This document shows, in pieces, positions 1-6,693 of a stretch of DNA of 7,272 nt. The stretch covers positions 1 through 7,272 of the forward strand of contig CAKQUI010000105.1 of the NCBI GenBank assembly GCA_934277495.1, written 5' to 3'. The stretch is from an uncultured Clostridia bacterium. Its GTDB lineage: Bacteria; Bacillota; Clostridia; Peptostreptococcales; Anaerovoracaceae. A program made the translations under genes and the position numbers. The notes under the pieces are model-generated. The model made no database searches. It was not told the DNA's origin and saw nothing but the letters and a program-made list of their open reading frames with translations. Every line of letters begins with the position of its first letter. Position 1 is the first letter of the stretch.

Positions 1-67
1 ATGGAAAGGCAGGAGTAATTCTGTCTTTCCTGGAAATTATATTTAAAAAATGTGTCTACTCTCTTGA

Positions 68-247
68 CTATGTTGCAATGTCCCTGAAACACATACATGC
101 AGGATAATAGTTTTCTGCATTGTTTTTGTACTCAAATACCCGGTCAAGATAAAATCTCAGCGAGTCATCGACCATTTCTATTTTTATTATCCTGCTGTCA
201 TGAAGGCTGAACGGTATGTTGCTTTCACATTCTCTTATCAATTTCAT
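68..247 (-). CDS. Unrecognised 59-residue protein, probably the N-terminal part of a frameshifted gene
   Basis: An ATG at 247 opens a frame of 59 codons ending in TAG at 68-70. A good ribosome binding site, GGAGT, lies 5 bases upstream of the start (253-257). The protein begins MKLIRECESNIPFSLHDSRI and continues with alternating charged and hydrophobic residues; I see no signal peptide or membrane segment. I cannot assign a family with certainty; the 'IPFSLHDSRI' opening resembles small soluble Firmicutes proteins from memory only. The stop looks premature: another frame, overlapping near 68-98, stays open to the window edge and reads on as NIVKRVDTFFKYNFQERQN. This suggests a one- or two-base shift near 70-85, unless the gene really is 59 codons long. 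The first 20 codons are repeated at 7018-7073 in a truncated second copy. It lies downstream of, and in the same direction as, the transporter operon. Confidence 0.5.
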   Translation of the reverse strand: MKLIRECESNIPFSLHDSRIIKIEMVDDSLRFYLDRVFEYKNNAENYYPACMCFRDIAT

Positions 248-248
248 A
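193..248 (+). repeat. Direct repeat A, left copy (start of a small gene)
   Basis: This 56-base stretch aligns without gaps to 7018-7073 with five differences (at 201, 203, 205, 232 and 244). It covers the start codon and about the first 18 codons of the 59-codon ORF. The two copies are in the same orientation, about 6.8 kb apart, and lie outside repeat B on each side. Confidence 0.85.
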
Positions 249-278
249 TGTTACTCCATTCTTTGATGCATTGCATCT

Positions 279-310
279 TTTTACATATACACCCCGTTGT
301 ATATGTAAAA
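279..310. promoter_or_regulatory. Perfect 12-bp inverted repeat, candidate operator or hairpin
   Basis: The arms at 279-290 (TTTTACATATAC) and 299-310 are exact reverse complements, separated by the 8 bases ACCCCGTT. It lies just upstream of the 59-codon ORF, 32 bases before its ATG, and downstream of the transporter operon. It could be an operator for the small gene or an RNA hairpin. There is no U-run after the stem on the minus strand, so it is not a standard terminator. A second short palindrome, GATGCATTGCATC, lies at 265-277 between it and the ribosome binding site. Confidence 0.4.
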
Positions 311-356
311 CAAACGAACCGGTTAAATGTTACACTGATGGTATCAGCTCGTTTGT
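310..356. other. Nested inverted repeats in the left non-coding gap
   Basis: ACAAACGA at 310-317 pairs with TCGTTTGT at 349-356. Between them lie the palindrome AACCGGTT (317-324) and a small hairpin with CTGAT (335-339), loop GGT and ATCAG (343-347). The gap 248-481 otherwise holds only repeat B and an AT-rich stretch at 398-420. I see no gene in it on either strand: the ORF starting at 426 on the plus strand mirrors the ATPase gene. Confidence 0.35.
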
Positions 357-402
357 CTATATAACTGAACCCCGGGAAGGGTCACTTTGTGACAAACTTT
401 TT
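356..402 (+). repeat. Direct repeat B, left copy
   Basis: These 47 bases match 6694-6740 without gaps, with three differences (374, 379 and 385). This copy contains a small inverted repeat, GTCAC-TTT-GTGAC (381-393), whose left arm is broken in the other copy (GTCAT). It lies about 80 bases downstream of the last gene of the transporter operon. Both copies are in the same orientation and bracket the whole transporter block. Confidence 0.88.
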
Positions 403-481
403 AAAAAAATTTATTTATTGCAGATGTGATCCATATGATCTTTATTACTGCTAAAGCCACCGCATTTTTCCGCTCTTCATT

Positions 482-1108
482 TTACTTGCACATTCGTCCG
501 AGATCTATTATTCTTCCTGCTCTGTTCCTGATATACTGGTCATGTGTCACCAGTATCAATGTTCTGCCATGTAAATTCAGATATTCCAGTACATTCATTA
601 CCAGATCGGCGTTTTCTCTGTCCAGAGAACCGGTGGGTTCATCTGCAAGTATCACTTCACATTTTTTCATAAACAGCCTTGCCAGTGCTACACGCTGCTG
701 CTCTCCTCCAGATAGAGCATATGTCATTACATTTTCTTTGTTTTGCAGACCTACGAGTTTCAATGCATCATGTACGCTTATATTAGTCCTGTGACCGGCA
801 GGAATCATTTCAAGATTCGATTTAACAGTTTCATTGGCAAGCAGTGCAAAATTTTGAAATATGAATCCGACTTTTTCCCCGAAAAATTTCTTTTTGTCCT
901 TTTTTGTTCTTATCTGCTTTCCATCATACAAAATCATCCCACTGTCGAATGGCTCGATCTGCCCTATCATATTCAGCAATGTACTTTTCCCTGTTCCACT
1001 GTTTCCTGAAAAACATACATATTCTCCATCATTGATACTGAAATTCAAATCATCGAAAAGTACATTGCTGCCATAGCTTTTTCTCAACCTTCTGCCTTCT
1101 ATCATCAT
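482..1108 (-). CDS. ABC transporter ATP-binding protein, lactococcin 972 export/immunity group (second set)
   Basis: This 208-residue protein is a complete ABC ATPase that would power the membrane protein encoded just upstream. It has Walker A GNSGTGKST (35-43), the Q-loop glutamine in FIFQN (about 85), the signature LSGGEQQ (132-138), Walker B VILADEP (152-158, with Asp156 and catalytic Glu157) and the H-loop histidine in VTHD (189). Its length and the SGGEQQRVALAR and ADEPTGSLDR wording fit the LolD/MacB-like class that includes the lactococcin 972 group (about 206 residues). The ATG overlaps the permease stop by 4 bases (ATGA), and AGGAG lies 7 bases upstream, so coupling is likely; a second ATG follows directly. 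It is a diverged paralogue of the ATPase at 3214-3846 but more AT-rich and lysine-rich. It is the last gene of the operon, and no convincing terminator is visible behind it. The nucleotide-binding role is certain; the substrate is inferred. Confidence 0.95.
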   Translation of the reverse strand: MMIEGRRLRKSYGSNVLFDDLNFSINDGEYVCFSGNSGTGKSTLLNMIGQIEPFDSGMILYDGKQIRTKKDKKKFFGEKVGFIFQNFALLANETVKSNLEMIPAGHRTNISVHDALKLVGLQNKENVMTYALSGGEQQRVALARLFMKKCEVILADEPTGSLDRENADLVMNVLEYLNLHGRTLILVTHDQYIRNRAGRIIDLGRMCK

Positions 1109-3048
1109 AAAGATGCTCCTTTCAGGATACCTGCCATTTTTTCTGCATCAGTCTTTTTCAATCCATACATGACAGTGAATATCTCCACAATAAAAGTTAT
1201 CAATGCAATGATACATATAAGTATCCCAGCTCTTGTGTCTGCCTTTATCCCAGTGGTCACTCCTGCAGTTATCCATATTGCCATAGAAACTGCTGAAACT
1301 TTCAAAATGCCGGATATCCTTCTATGTTCACTGTATCCCATTATTTTCTCCAATACCATCCTGACTGATCTTAGCCTGTACTGGAGCTTTACAACAGTAA
1401 CGGAAATCAACAGCTGTGCAATTATCATGACAGTCGACAGCACACTGCCTGCCGAGGCCAGACTCCTTGCCTGACTGCATCTCAAACTGTATCCCTCACC
1501 TGCATTTATGCGCATATTTCTCAGCTGCTCATAATCCCATCCGTTCCTGCTGCATGCATCTTTAAGCTCACTATCAGTTATCCGGTACATAGTATCATTG
1601 GACGAAGTAAATGCATCTGTTACAGCCTTGTCATTATCATAATAATCAATAACGATGACAGGATCCTTCGTGACAGAACGTGCAGCTCCATCATTGTTCA
1701 TCATATCCTCCAGTAATACCGCTGAAATAGTATAATCATATTTCACTATATTTTTGCTGTCCGGTCTTTCTATGTCATACAGATCAAGGCACCTGTTTAT
1801 ATATGCAAGAGTTTCTTCACTGTACTGATTTTCACTGATCAGTACTACACAACTCTCCTGCTCAAAATCTGCTAAAGTCTTTGCCAGATCATCATTAACT
1901 TCTGCCATTTCCCTGATAGCATTATCATTTACGAATAATACAGGATAATTTTCTGATATTCCAGGTTCGTCATTCATGCACTTCTGATATCCAAGTGCCT
2001 TTGAACTGAACTCATTATAAAATTCACGTGCAGTATCGTCTCCATCACCATCGTAGAGCATATAGAAATCATACTCCCTGTGAGATTCAAAAAAACTGCT
2101 CTGACTATTCAAATCAGCTGATTTGAATATACTGATCCCGGTAACAGCTAAAACAGCCACCGTCACGATACTTACCAGCAGTCTGACACAAAAACTCATT
2201 CTTATCAGCTTTCGTATATTCAAATAGTCTGACAAATCTCTTCTGTAATCTACCGATGACATAGATATAATCAGCAGTATGATAAATGCCGTAAACACAG
2301 CAACCATACACAACAGATATTTAAGTCCATGAGAATATGGTGCCTGCCATAAAGACATCAAACAGTACAAAATGATGATAATATATACAGGCAGAAGATG
2401 TCCCCGAAAGAATCTGATCCTTTGTGCTTTTATACTTCCACCCAGAATGACAGTAACAGCATTCTTTTTTCTTGAACTTATGATATCGTAATAAGCCAGC
2501 AGCCCCATTACCATAAATGTAATGCTCCAGAAACTCATCAAAGCTGCATTGCTCAAATCATCCGGGCTTGCCTCTGCCACATCATCGAAGCCGTACTTTT
2601 TCGCAAGATATCCGCTTAGCTGCTGCACTGATATATCGTCTTTGTTTTTCGCAGTATAAAACACCTCATATAACGCATCACTATGTTTCATGTCACCAAT
2701 AGGAGAAACTTCGATATCCAGTCTGCCCATATCAACACCAGTATATACCAGATCATAAATATCATTTTCTTTGAGAGTCTCTATCGCACCTTGCGTTCCA
2801 TATATATGAAATTTTCTGTAAGTCGACGCATTTCCCGTATCTTCGTACACAAATATTTCTGTATCATATTCTTCTGATTTTTCTTTCAGATCCTTATATA
2901 GATCTTCTGCCGCATATTTTTTTTCGCCAAGGTTTTCAGATACATGATAATATGTCTGAAAGTTATTAAGGTATATACCATATACTGTATGTGTAATCAA
3001 AAAACCTATAGCAAACAGTACCGCTATAAGGCATATCCTTTTTTTCAC
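1105..3048 (-). CDS. Bacteriocin-associated ABC permease, DUF1430-like multi-spanning membrane protein (second set)
   Basis: I place the start at GTG 3048 (647 residues), because GGAGG lies 10 bases before it and the next residues VKKRICLIAVLF form a normal membrane start. An ATG at 3057 is only 1 base from that site, and the frame extends to a GTG at 3099. Eight hydrophobic segments are visible (numbered from GTG 3048): about 5-27, 170-189, 218-235, 242-265, 286-308, 533-554, 582-600 and 607-629. Two large extracytoplasmic loops, about 140 and 225 residues, separate them. This is the layout of the bacteriocin-associated integral membrane family, distantly FtsX/MacB-like. Motifs IYGTQG and KDPVI match IYGTEG and KDPVI in the permease at 4351-6294, so the two are paralogues. 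LEKIMGYS before segment 7 resembles an ATPase-coupling helix. It overlaps the ATPase gene by 4 bases. Its GC content is low compared with the first set. The substrate is unknown. Confidence 0.88.
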   Translation of the reverse strand: MKKRICLIAVLFAIGFLITHTVYGIYLNNFQTYYHVSENLGEKKYAAEDLYKDLKEKSEEYDTEIFVYEDTGNASTYRKFHIYGTQGAIETLKENDIYDLVYTGVDMGRLDIEVSPIGDMKHSDALYEVFYTAKNKDDISVQQLSGYLAKKYGFDDVAEASPDDLSNAALMSFWSITFMVMGLLAYYDIISSRKKNAVTVILGGSIKAQRIRFFRGHLLPVYIIIILYCLMSLWQAPYSHGLKYLLCMVAVFTAFIILLIISMSSVDYRRDLSDYLNIRKLIRMSFCVRLLVSIVTVAVLAVTGISIFKSADLNSQSSFFESHREYDFYMLYDGDGDDTAREFYNEFSSKALGYQKCMNDEPGISENYPVLFVNDNAIREMAEVNDDLAKTLADFEQESCVVLISENQYSEETLAYINRCLDLYDIERPDSKNIVKYDYTISAVLLEDMMNNDGAARSVTKDPVIVIDYYDNDKAVTDAFTSSNDTMYRITDSELKDACSRNGWDYEQLRNMRINAGEGYSLRCSQARSLASAGSVLSTVMIIAQLLISVTVVKLQYRLRSVRMVLEKIMGYSEHRRISGILKVSAVSMAIWITAGVTTGIKADTRAGILICIIALITFIVEIFTVMYGLKKTDAEKMAGILKGASL

Positions 3049-3170
3049 AGCCCCCATTCCTCCCTGGCACAGTCGACCTTTACTAATGCAATGATGCACT
3101 TTATATCGAAAAAACGACAGTCGCTGGTCTCGAAAAAACTCATACCATTGCTGAAGTTCAGCAATATCAC
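3045..3170 (-). CDS. Possible 41-residue ORF between the two transporter sets, unrecognised
   Basis: A frame open from about 3228 runs down to a TGA at 3045-3047, which overlaps the GTG start of the second permease by 4 bases (GTGA). Possible starts are GTG 3170 (41 residues, beginning VILLNFSNGM) or ATG 3143 (32 residues); AGGTG lies a few bases before the GTG. The peptide ends in IIALVKVDCAREEWGL, with a short hydrophobic patch and two cysteines. It has no signal peptide and does not look like a lactococcin 972 peptide. The exact stop/start overlap suggests that translation through this frame could couple to the permease. It may instead be a remnant of a deleted gene or chance. I do not recognise a family. 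Confidence 0.25.
   Translation of the reverse strand: MILLNFSNGMSFFETSDCRFFDIKCIIALVKVDCAREEWGL
3059..3065 (-). promoter_or_regulatory. Ribosome binding site that decides the start of the second permease
   Basis: The minus strand reads AGGGAGG here. It is 10 bases before GTG 3048 but only 1 base before ATG 3057 and inside the frame opened by GTG 3099. GTG 3048 is therefore the best start. Confidence 0.55.
3147..3165. promoter_or_regulatory. Near-perfect palindrome in the gap between the transporter sets
   Basis: ATTGCTGAA (3147-3155), a single central G and TTCAGCAAT (3157-3165) form 9-bp symmetric arms. As RNA it would give an 8-bp stem with a 3-base loop. On the minus strand a run of six T follows about 9 bases after the stem, so it could be a weak terminator or attenuator between the two sets. 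Its perfect symmetry also fits an operator for a dimeric regulator. Confidence 0.4.
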
Positions 3171-3213
3171 ATAATCACCTGGTAAAGTAACCTTACTTTT
3201 TGTTTTTATCTGC

Positions 3214-3846
3214 TTACCTGTCGCCCAGATATATCACTCTGTCGCTCCATTTCACTGCTTCCGGGTCGTGGCTCACCAGCATTATGGTCTTTCCCTGCTG
3301 CCTCAGCATGGAAAGAAGTCTCATGACATTGTCGGCGTTGCCTCTGTCCAGAGAGCCTGTCGGCTCATCTGCAAGGACAAGTGAGCATTTTTTTATCATC
3401 AGCCTTGCCAGTGCCACACGCTGCTGCTCTCCTCCCGAAAGTGTATAGACTTTCGAATCAACTGCGCTGCCAAGTCCGACAAGTTCCAGCGCTTCATCTA
3501 TGCCGACGCCTGAGCGGTGCGCCTTTTTTATAAGTTCCAGATTCTCTCTTACTGTCCTGTCCTCGATCAGCACATAGTTCTGGAAAAGGAACCCGACGGT
3601 GTCGCTGTAAAACCTGGCTCTGTTCCTCCTGCTCCCTACATAAGTCCCTTCTACGATCACCCTGCCGGAGTCATATGGTTCCAGCCCGCCGATTATGTTC
3701 ATCAGCGTTGTTTTCCCGCATCCGCTGGGTCCTGAAACAGCTGCGAATTCGCCTCTGCCTATACTCATTGAAAGATCACGGAACAGCTCACGGCTCCCGA
3801 ACCTCTTGCACAGCCCCTTTATTTCAACAGCAGCCATGTCCATCAT
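3214..3846 (-). CDS. ABC transporter ATP-binding protein, lactococcin 972 export/immunity group (first set)
   Basis: This 210-residue ATPase would drive the permease encoded at 4351-6294. Visible motifs are Walker A GPSGCGKTT (39-47), the Q-loop in FLFQN (Gln89), signature LSGGEQQ (136-142), Walker B LVLADEP (156-162, Asp160 and Glu161) and the H-loop histidine in VSHD (193). All catalytic residues are present. The class is LolD/MacB-like, as in lactococcin 972 clusters. Three ATG codons lie close together (3846, 3843, 3837); GGGGTG at 3851-3855 suits either of the first two. The first ATG overlaps the stop of the 168-residue gene by 4 bases. It is about 50% GC, with arginine preferred where the second-set ATPase has lysine, so the two ATPases did not arise by recent duplication. 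The biochemical role is certain; the substrate is inferred from context. Confidence 0.95.
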   Translation of the reverse strand: MMDMAAVEIKGLCKRFGSRELFRDLSMSIGRGEFAAVSGPSGCGKTTLMNIIGGLEPYDSGRVIVEGTYVGSRRNRARFYSDTVGFLFQNYVLIEDRTVRENLELIKKAHRSGVGIDEALELVGLGSAVDSKVYTLSGGEQQRVALARLMIKKCSLVLADEPTGSLDRGNADNVMRLLSMLRQQGKTIMLVSHDPEAVKWSDRVIYLGDR

Positions 3847-4349
3847 ATATCACCCCATTCCTTATGTGCTTCATCAAGCAGCTTTCTCACAATGTCCGCC
3901 CTGCTGTCAAGACGCTCCTGATCCAGAGGGTCCTCTGCCTTCAGTTCTTTGCCTGTCACATCTATCTTGAAACCGTAATCCGCTTCGGACCTGTCATCAT
4001 ACAGCATGACCCCGTATCTGGCTTTGCCTGCCAGGGCCGGCCATATGAAAAGGGAGTTCCTGTCGTCCTTTGTCGACACTACAAGATTGCTTGTCAGCGA
4101 CGGGTATTTCGGATAAAAGACCTGTATCATATATCCATCATCTTCATATACATAGTTCGGCGAAAGCATGTCTGTCAGACGTCCACGACTGTCCAGACTG
4201 TCATCGCTGCCTTTGAAGCGGCTGTATGTACTGTGTACCACTGCGAACCATAATATGCTCAGGACTATCCACAATGTAAGCAGTCCTGCTGCTGCGATCA
4301 GTGCTATCCTTCTGCCACCGTATTTTTTGAATATATTTTTCAAAACCAT
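3843..4349 (-). CDS. Single-pass membrane-anchored protein of unknown function in the bacteriocin transporter operon
   Basis: The 168-residue product has a short basic N-terminus (FKKYGGRR), one strong hydrophobic segment at about 14-38 and a roughly 130-residue hydrophilic tail. By the positive-inside rule the tail would face outside. The segment lacks a clear cleavage site, so it looks like a membrane anchor rather than a removed signal peptide. The tail has aromatic-rich short strands (YVYEDDGYMIQVFYPKYP) and an acidic, possibly helical end; I recognise no domain. The ATG is 1 base after the permease stop, with GGGAGG 11 bases upstream, and the gene ends in a 4-base overlap with the ATPase, so it is firmly coupled to this transporter. 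The second set has no counterpart. It may be an accessory subunit, a chaperone of the exported peptide or an immunity protein; none can be chosen from sequence alone. Confidence 0.85.
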   Translation of the reverse strand: MVLKNIFKKYGGRRIALIAAAGLLTLWIVLSILWFAVVHSTYSRFKGSDDSLDSRGRLTDMLSPNYVYEDDGYMIQVFYPKYPSLTSNLVVSTKDDRNSLFIWPALAGKARYGVMLYDDRSEADYGFKIDVTGKELKAEDPLDQERLDSRADIVRKLLDEAHKEWGDI

Positions 4350-4350
4350 A

Positions 4351-6294
4351 TCAGATGTATCCTCCCTTCAGCACACGCTGTATCCCTGCTCGCTCGAGCT
4401 TCCTTATGTTCAGCAGAAGTACTGCTGCGTAAACAGCCATCACCAGGATCCCTGAAGCTGCTGTAAAGTACATACTCCCTGATCCTGATATCTTCTGCAT
4501 CACCGCCACCGCAGCTGTACCTGCGATGCCCGGTATCATCACTGAACATAACACACCTGTGTATCTCGAAAATATACCATAGCCCAGCAGTTTCCTGAGG
4601 ACAAGCTCTGATGACCTTATCCTGAATTCACTTCGCACCACAGAACCTGTCACCAGCACCACGATCAGCATCATAAGCACGCTCAGCAATATGCCGAGGT
4701 ACAGCTTGTTCCTTGCTATGTTCCAGTTGTACAGATAATTTTCATATACGTTCGTCCTGTAGACCACCTCGTTTTCCAGATGGTTCTTTTTTATGAATCT
4801 GTTCCAGGCACCGTCATCCATATCGAACATCACGCCCTGGAAAACATAAGTGTCTATATCATAACTTTCCTTATTGCATAATATTATCACCGGATCCTTT
4901 TTACGGACACCTTCGTATCTGGAATCGTCACATTCCACAGCTGTCAGTTTCACGCTGCTGCTGTATGTCATGCTATGCACAGCTTTCTCTCCGGCATAGA
5001 ATTCCGCCAGTTCTCCGCTTTCATCTTCTTTGTTGCCTGTTCTTCTGTAATTTTCCGGTGATATTATATATACCCCTTCTTTCAGATCTGCATCTCTTAC
5101 TTCCGGAATATTTTCCCTGAGATAGCCCAGCGCTCCCTTGTCTGCAAATATATAATTGCTGTCACTGTATTCCGTCAGACCGGATACAGCTACCATCGTG
5201 CATGTCCTGTCCTGCGCAAGTTCTCTGCGGTAAAGTGCTCTTGCCAGTTTAGTATCAGGCCAGTCGCTTTCATCTTCCCCATAATCTTCATCGTTGTAAT
5301 CCAGGGATATCATGACATATGAGCTGTCTTTGTGTTCCTGAAAAAAGTCTTTCTGTTTGACACAGTCCAGTCCGTCAGCTGCCGACGCTGCACTTCCTGT
5401 CATTACCACTACAGCCACAAGGGACAGTATCCCGCAGTATATATAGCCTGCTGTCAGAAGAAAACGAGGCCTTGCTTTGCCTGCCATCTTCCTGAGATCC
5501 ACCCGCAGTGCACTCAGATGCAGCAGTATATCTGCAATACAGAACGCCGACCAGCACAGAAGCGTATCCTGCAGCCGGAAGGATGCCTCAGTACAGATCC
5601 CTGTCAGTTTGAATGCTGCGATGAAGATAATGTTCATCATCACCATATCCGCCACAGTCCGTCTTATGACTATGTCTGTCAGGTTCTCACCGGACACCAT
5701 CCTTATGAGGAGTTCTTTTTTACACCGGCTCACTTCGAAACCTGACAGCAGCAGTATGGAAACGAGCACTCCGATCCATATACCTATGACATCTGCGCTG
5801 GCGTTGAAGGACTCGTATCCCCTTTCCGGAAAGGCTCCTGCATATGTATTCACCAGTTCCTGTTTGAACAGCACTGCCGCATCATCGCTGCCTATGACGA
5901 AAAACTCCTCCATGGCTGTGATATCCGGCGTATCTTCAAGACTTCTGACATGCACGTCTATATCTCCCAGCAGTATGCTGCGGTATCCTTTTGCTTCAAG
6001 ATCTATATCCTTCCTTAGGAAAGACGTGACGCCTTCCGTCCCGTATATATCCACAGTCTCAGACACCAGACTTTTCACTTTCCGGTCCACCACGAATACC
6101 TTCACGCCTGCCTTGTCCGCTGCATTTTCCACATCCCTTGTCATGACCTTCGCATCGGTACCCTTCGCAGGATAGAACGTCACTTTAGTGTACCTGGTCT
6201 CGAATTCACTCAGCTGCCATGTATGTATTTCTCCAACCATTATAAGTGCCGCCACGATAAGGACAGCACTGATGATATATTTTGTTATACGCAT
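4351..6294 (-). CDS. Bacteriocin-associated ABC permease, DUF1430-like multi-spanning membrane protein (first set)
   Basis: The 647-residue protein has eight hydrophobic segments at about 5-22, 168-186, 212-230, 244-262, 279-300, 531-553, 578-599 and 607-629. Large extracytoplasmic regions lie at about 23-167 and 301-530. The number and spacing match the second permease almost exactly, and length and layout fit the bacteriocin-associated integral membrane family of lactococcin 972 clusters. LRKLLGYG at 566-573, just before segment 7, is the likely ATPase-coupling element, as in FtsX/MacB-type permeases. The outer loops are acidic (for example DYNDEDYGEDESDW at 332-345), which could suit a basic peptide substrate; that is inference. 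ATG 6294 lies 9 bases after the stop of the bacteriocin-like ORF and has only a weak GGTC site, so translation may depend on that upstream ORF. It is probably the first large gene of the operon. Export and immunity are both possible roles. Confidence 0.9.
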   Translation of the reverse strand: MRITKYIISAVLIVAALIMVGEIHTWQLSEFETRYTKVTFYPAKGTDAKVMTRDVENAADKAGVKVFVVDRKVKSLVSETVDIYGTEGVTSFLRKDIDLEAKGYRSILLGDIDVHVRSLEDTPDITAMEEFFVIGSDDAAVLFKQELVNTYAGAFPERGYESFNASADVIGIWIGVLVSILLLSGFEVSRCKKELLIRMVSGENLTDIVIRRTVADMVMMNIIFIAAFKLTGICTEASFRLQDTLLCWSAFCIADILLHLSALRVDLRKMAGKARPRFLLTAGYIYCGILSLVAVVVMTGSAASAADGLDCVKQKDFFQEHKDSSYVMISLDYNDEDYGEDESDWPDTKLARALYRRELAQDRTCTMVAVSGLTEYSDSNYIFADKGALGYLRENIPEVRDADLKEGVYIISPENYRRTGNKEDESGELAEFYAGEKAVHSMTYSSSVKLTAVECDDSRYEGVRKKDPVIILCNKESYDIDTYVFQGVMFDMDDGAWNRFIKKNHLENEVVYRTNVYENYLYNWNIARNKLYLGILLSVLMMLIVVLVTGSVVRSEFRIRSSELVLRKLLGYGIFSRYTGVLCSVMIPGIAGTAAVAVMQKISGSGSMYFTAASGILVMAVYAAVLLLNIRKLERAGIQRVLKGGYI

Positions 6295-6303
6295 TGTTTT
6301 GAC

Positions 6304-6498
6304 CTATTTTTTATAGTTCCAGACTTTATATGTTACTGATGAACCTTTATGCCTGGTTTCAATTTTTGATACATAACAGTATGCTACGCCCTTGCTTTTA
6401 AAGGTCCCTCTTGCATTTTTGACCGATGATTTGTGATATTTTTTTGTGTTTTTATCATCCACAGTTGCAGTACCGTGTGTATAATCTTCATTTATCAA
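6304..6498 (-). CDS. Lactococcin 972-type bacteriocin-like ORF without a signal peptide, probably 5'-degraded
   Basis: The frame runs from TTG 6498 to TAG 6304 (64 codons). Its C-terminal part, with KYHKSSVKNARGTFKSKG, a later GSSVTYKVW and an aromatic end (WNYKK), resembles the lactococcin 972 family: YH.S..HS..V.N, then a KG or G-Alkyl turn and an aromatic tail. The product is basic and rich in Ser, Lys and Thr. Position supports the call, since it directly precedes a bacteriocin-associated permease and ATPase. Known family members are secreted by an N-terminal signal peptide of about 25 residues; here none is visible in any frame upstream. The TTG has no ribosome binding site. In the same frame upstream, ATG 6558 opens MKNKKGEYGVFTS, which stops at TAA 6517-6519. 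So the start has either been lost or replaced, or the gene is dead. A cysteine in VAYCYV is unusual for the family. Confidence 0.55.
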   Translation of the reverse strand: MINEDYTHGTATVDDKNTKKYHKSSVKNARGTFKSKGVAYCYVSKIETRHKGSSVTYKVWNYKK

Positions 6499-6601
6499 AA
6501 AAGTATCAAATCTTTTTTATGATGTAAAAACACCATATTCCCCTTTCTTGTTTTTCATCTGTGTAATCAGCTTTTACTTATGGTCCATCAATACTGCACT
6601 T

Positions 6602-6626
6602 GTCCTGCATGCTCGTTATGCAGGAC
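6602..6626. other. Perfect 9-bp hairpin upstream of the bacteriocin-like ORF
   Basis: GTCCTGCAT (6602-6610) and ATGCAGGAC (6618-6626) are exact reverse complements around a 7-base loop, GCTCGTT. This is the most stable GC-containing hairpin in the leader region of the operon. There is no long U-run on either side, so a terminator is unlikely. A leader-RNA structure or an operator is possible. Confidence 0.4.
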
Positions 6627-6693
6627 TATTTGATTGTCCCAACATTTCCCTCACTGCCCTTTCCTTGATATGTGTACAAGGTTTAAAACTATA

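Noticed and set aside
402..445. Rho-independent terminator after the last operon gene
   Set aside because: There is a T-run on the minus strand near 403-409, but the only stem before it is four base pairs (GATC/GATC at 429-441), too weak to call.
482..3846. MacB/LolD-type lipoprotein or macrolide transporter
   Set aside because: The ATPases are of this general class, but the permeases, with eight segments and two long outer loops beside a lactococcin-like ORF, fit the bacteriocin-associated family better.
3675..4253. 192-codon frame on the plus strand
   Set aside because: It is antisense to the ATPase and the 168-residue gene, which are supported by motifs and stop/start overlaps. The product is not recognisable.
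5477..6175. 232-codon frame on the plus strand
   Set aside because: It lies wholly inside the first permease gene on the other strand, has no ribosome binding site, and its product is a Ser/Thr-rich shadow of the real gene.
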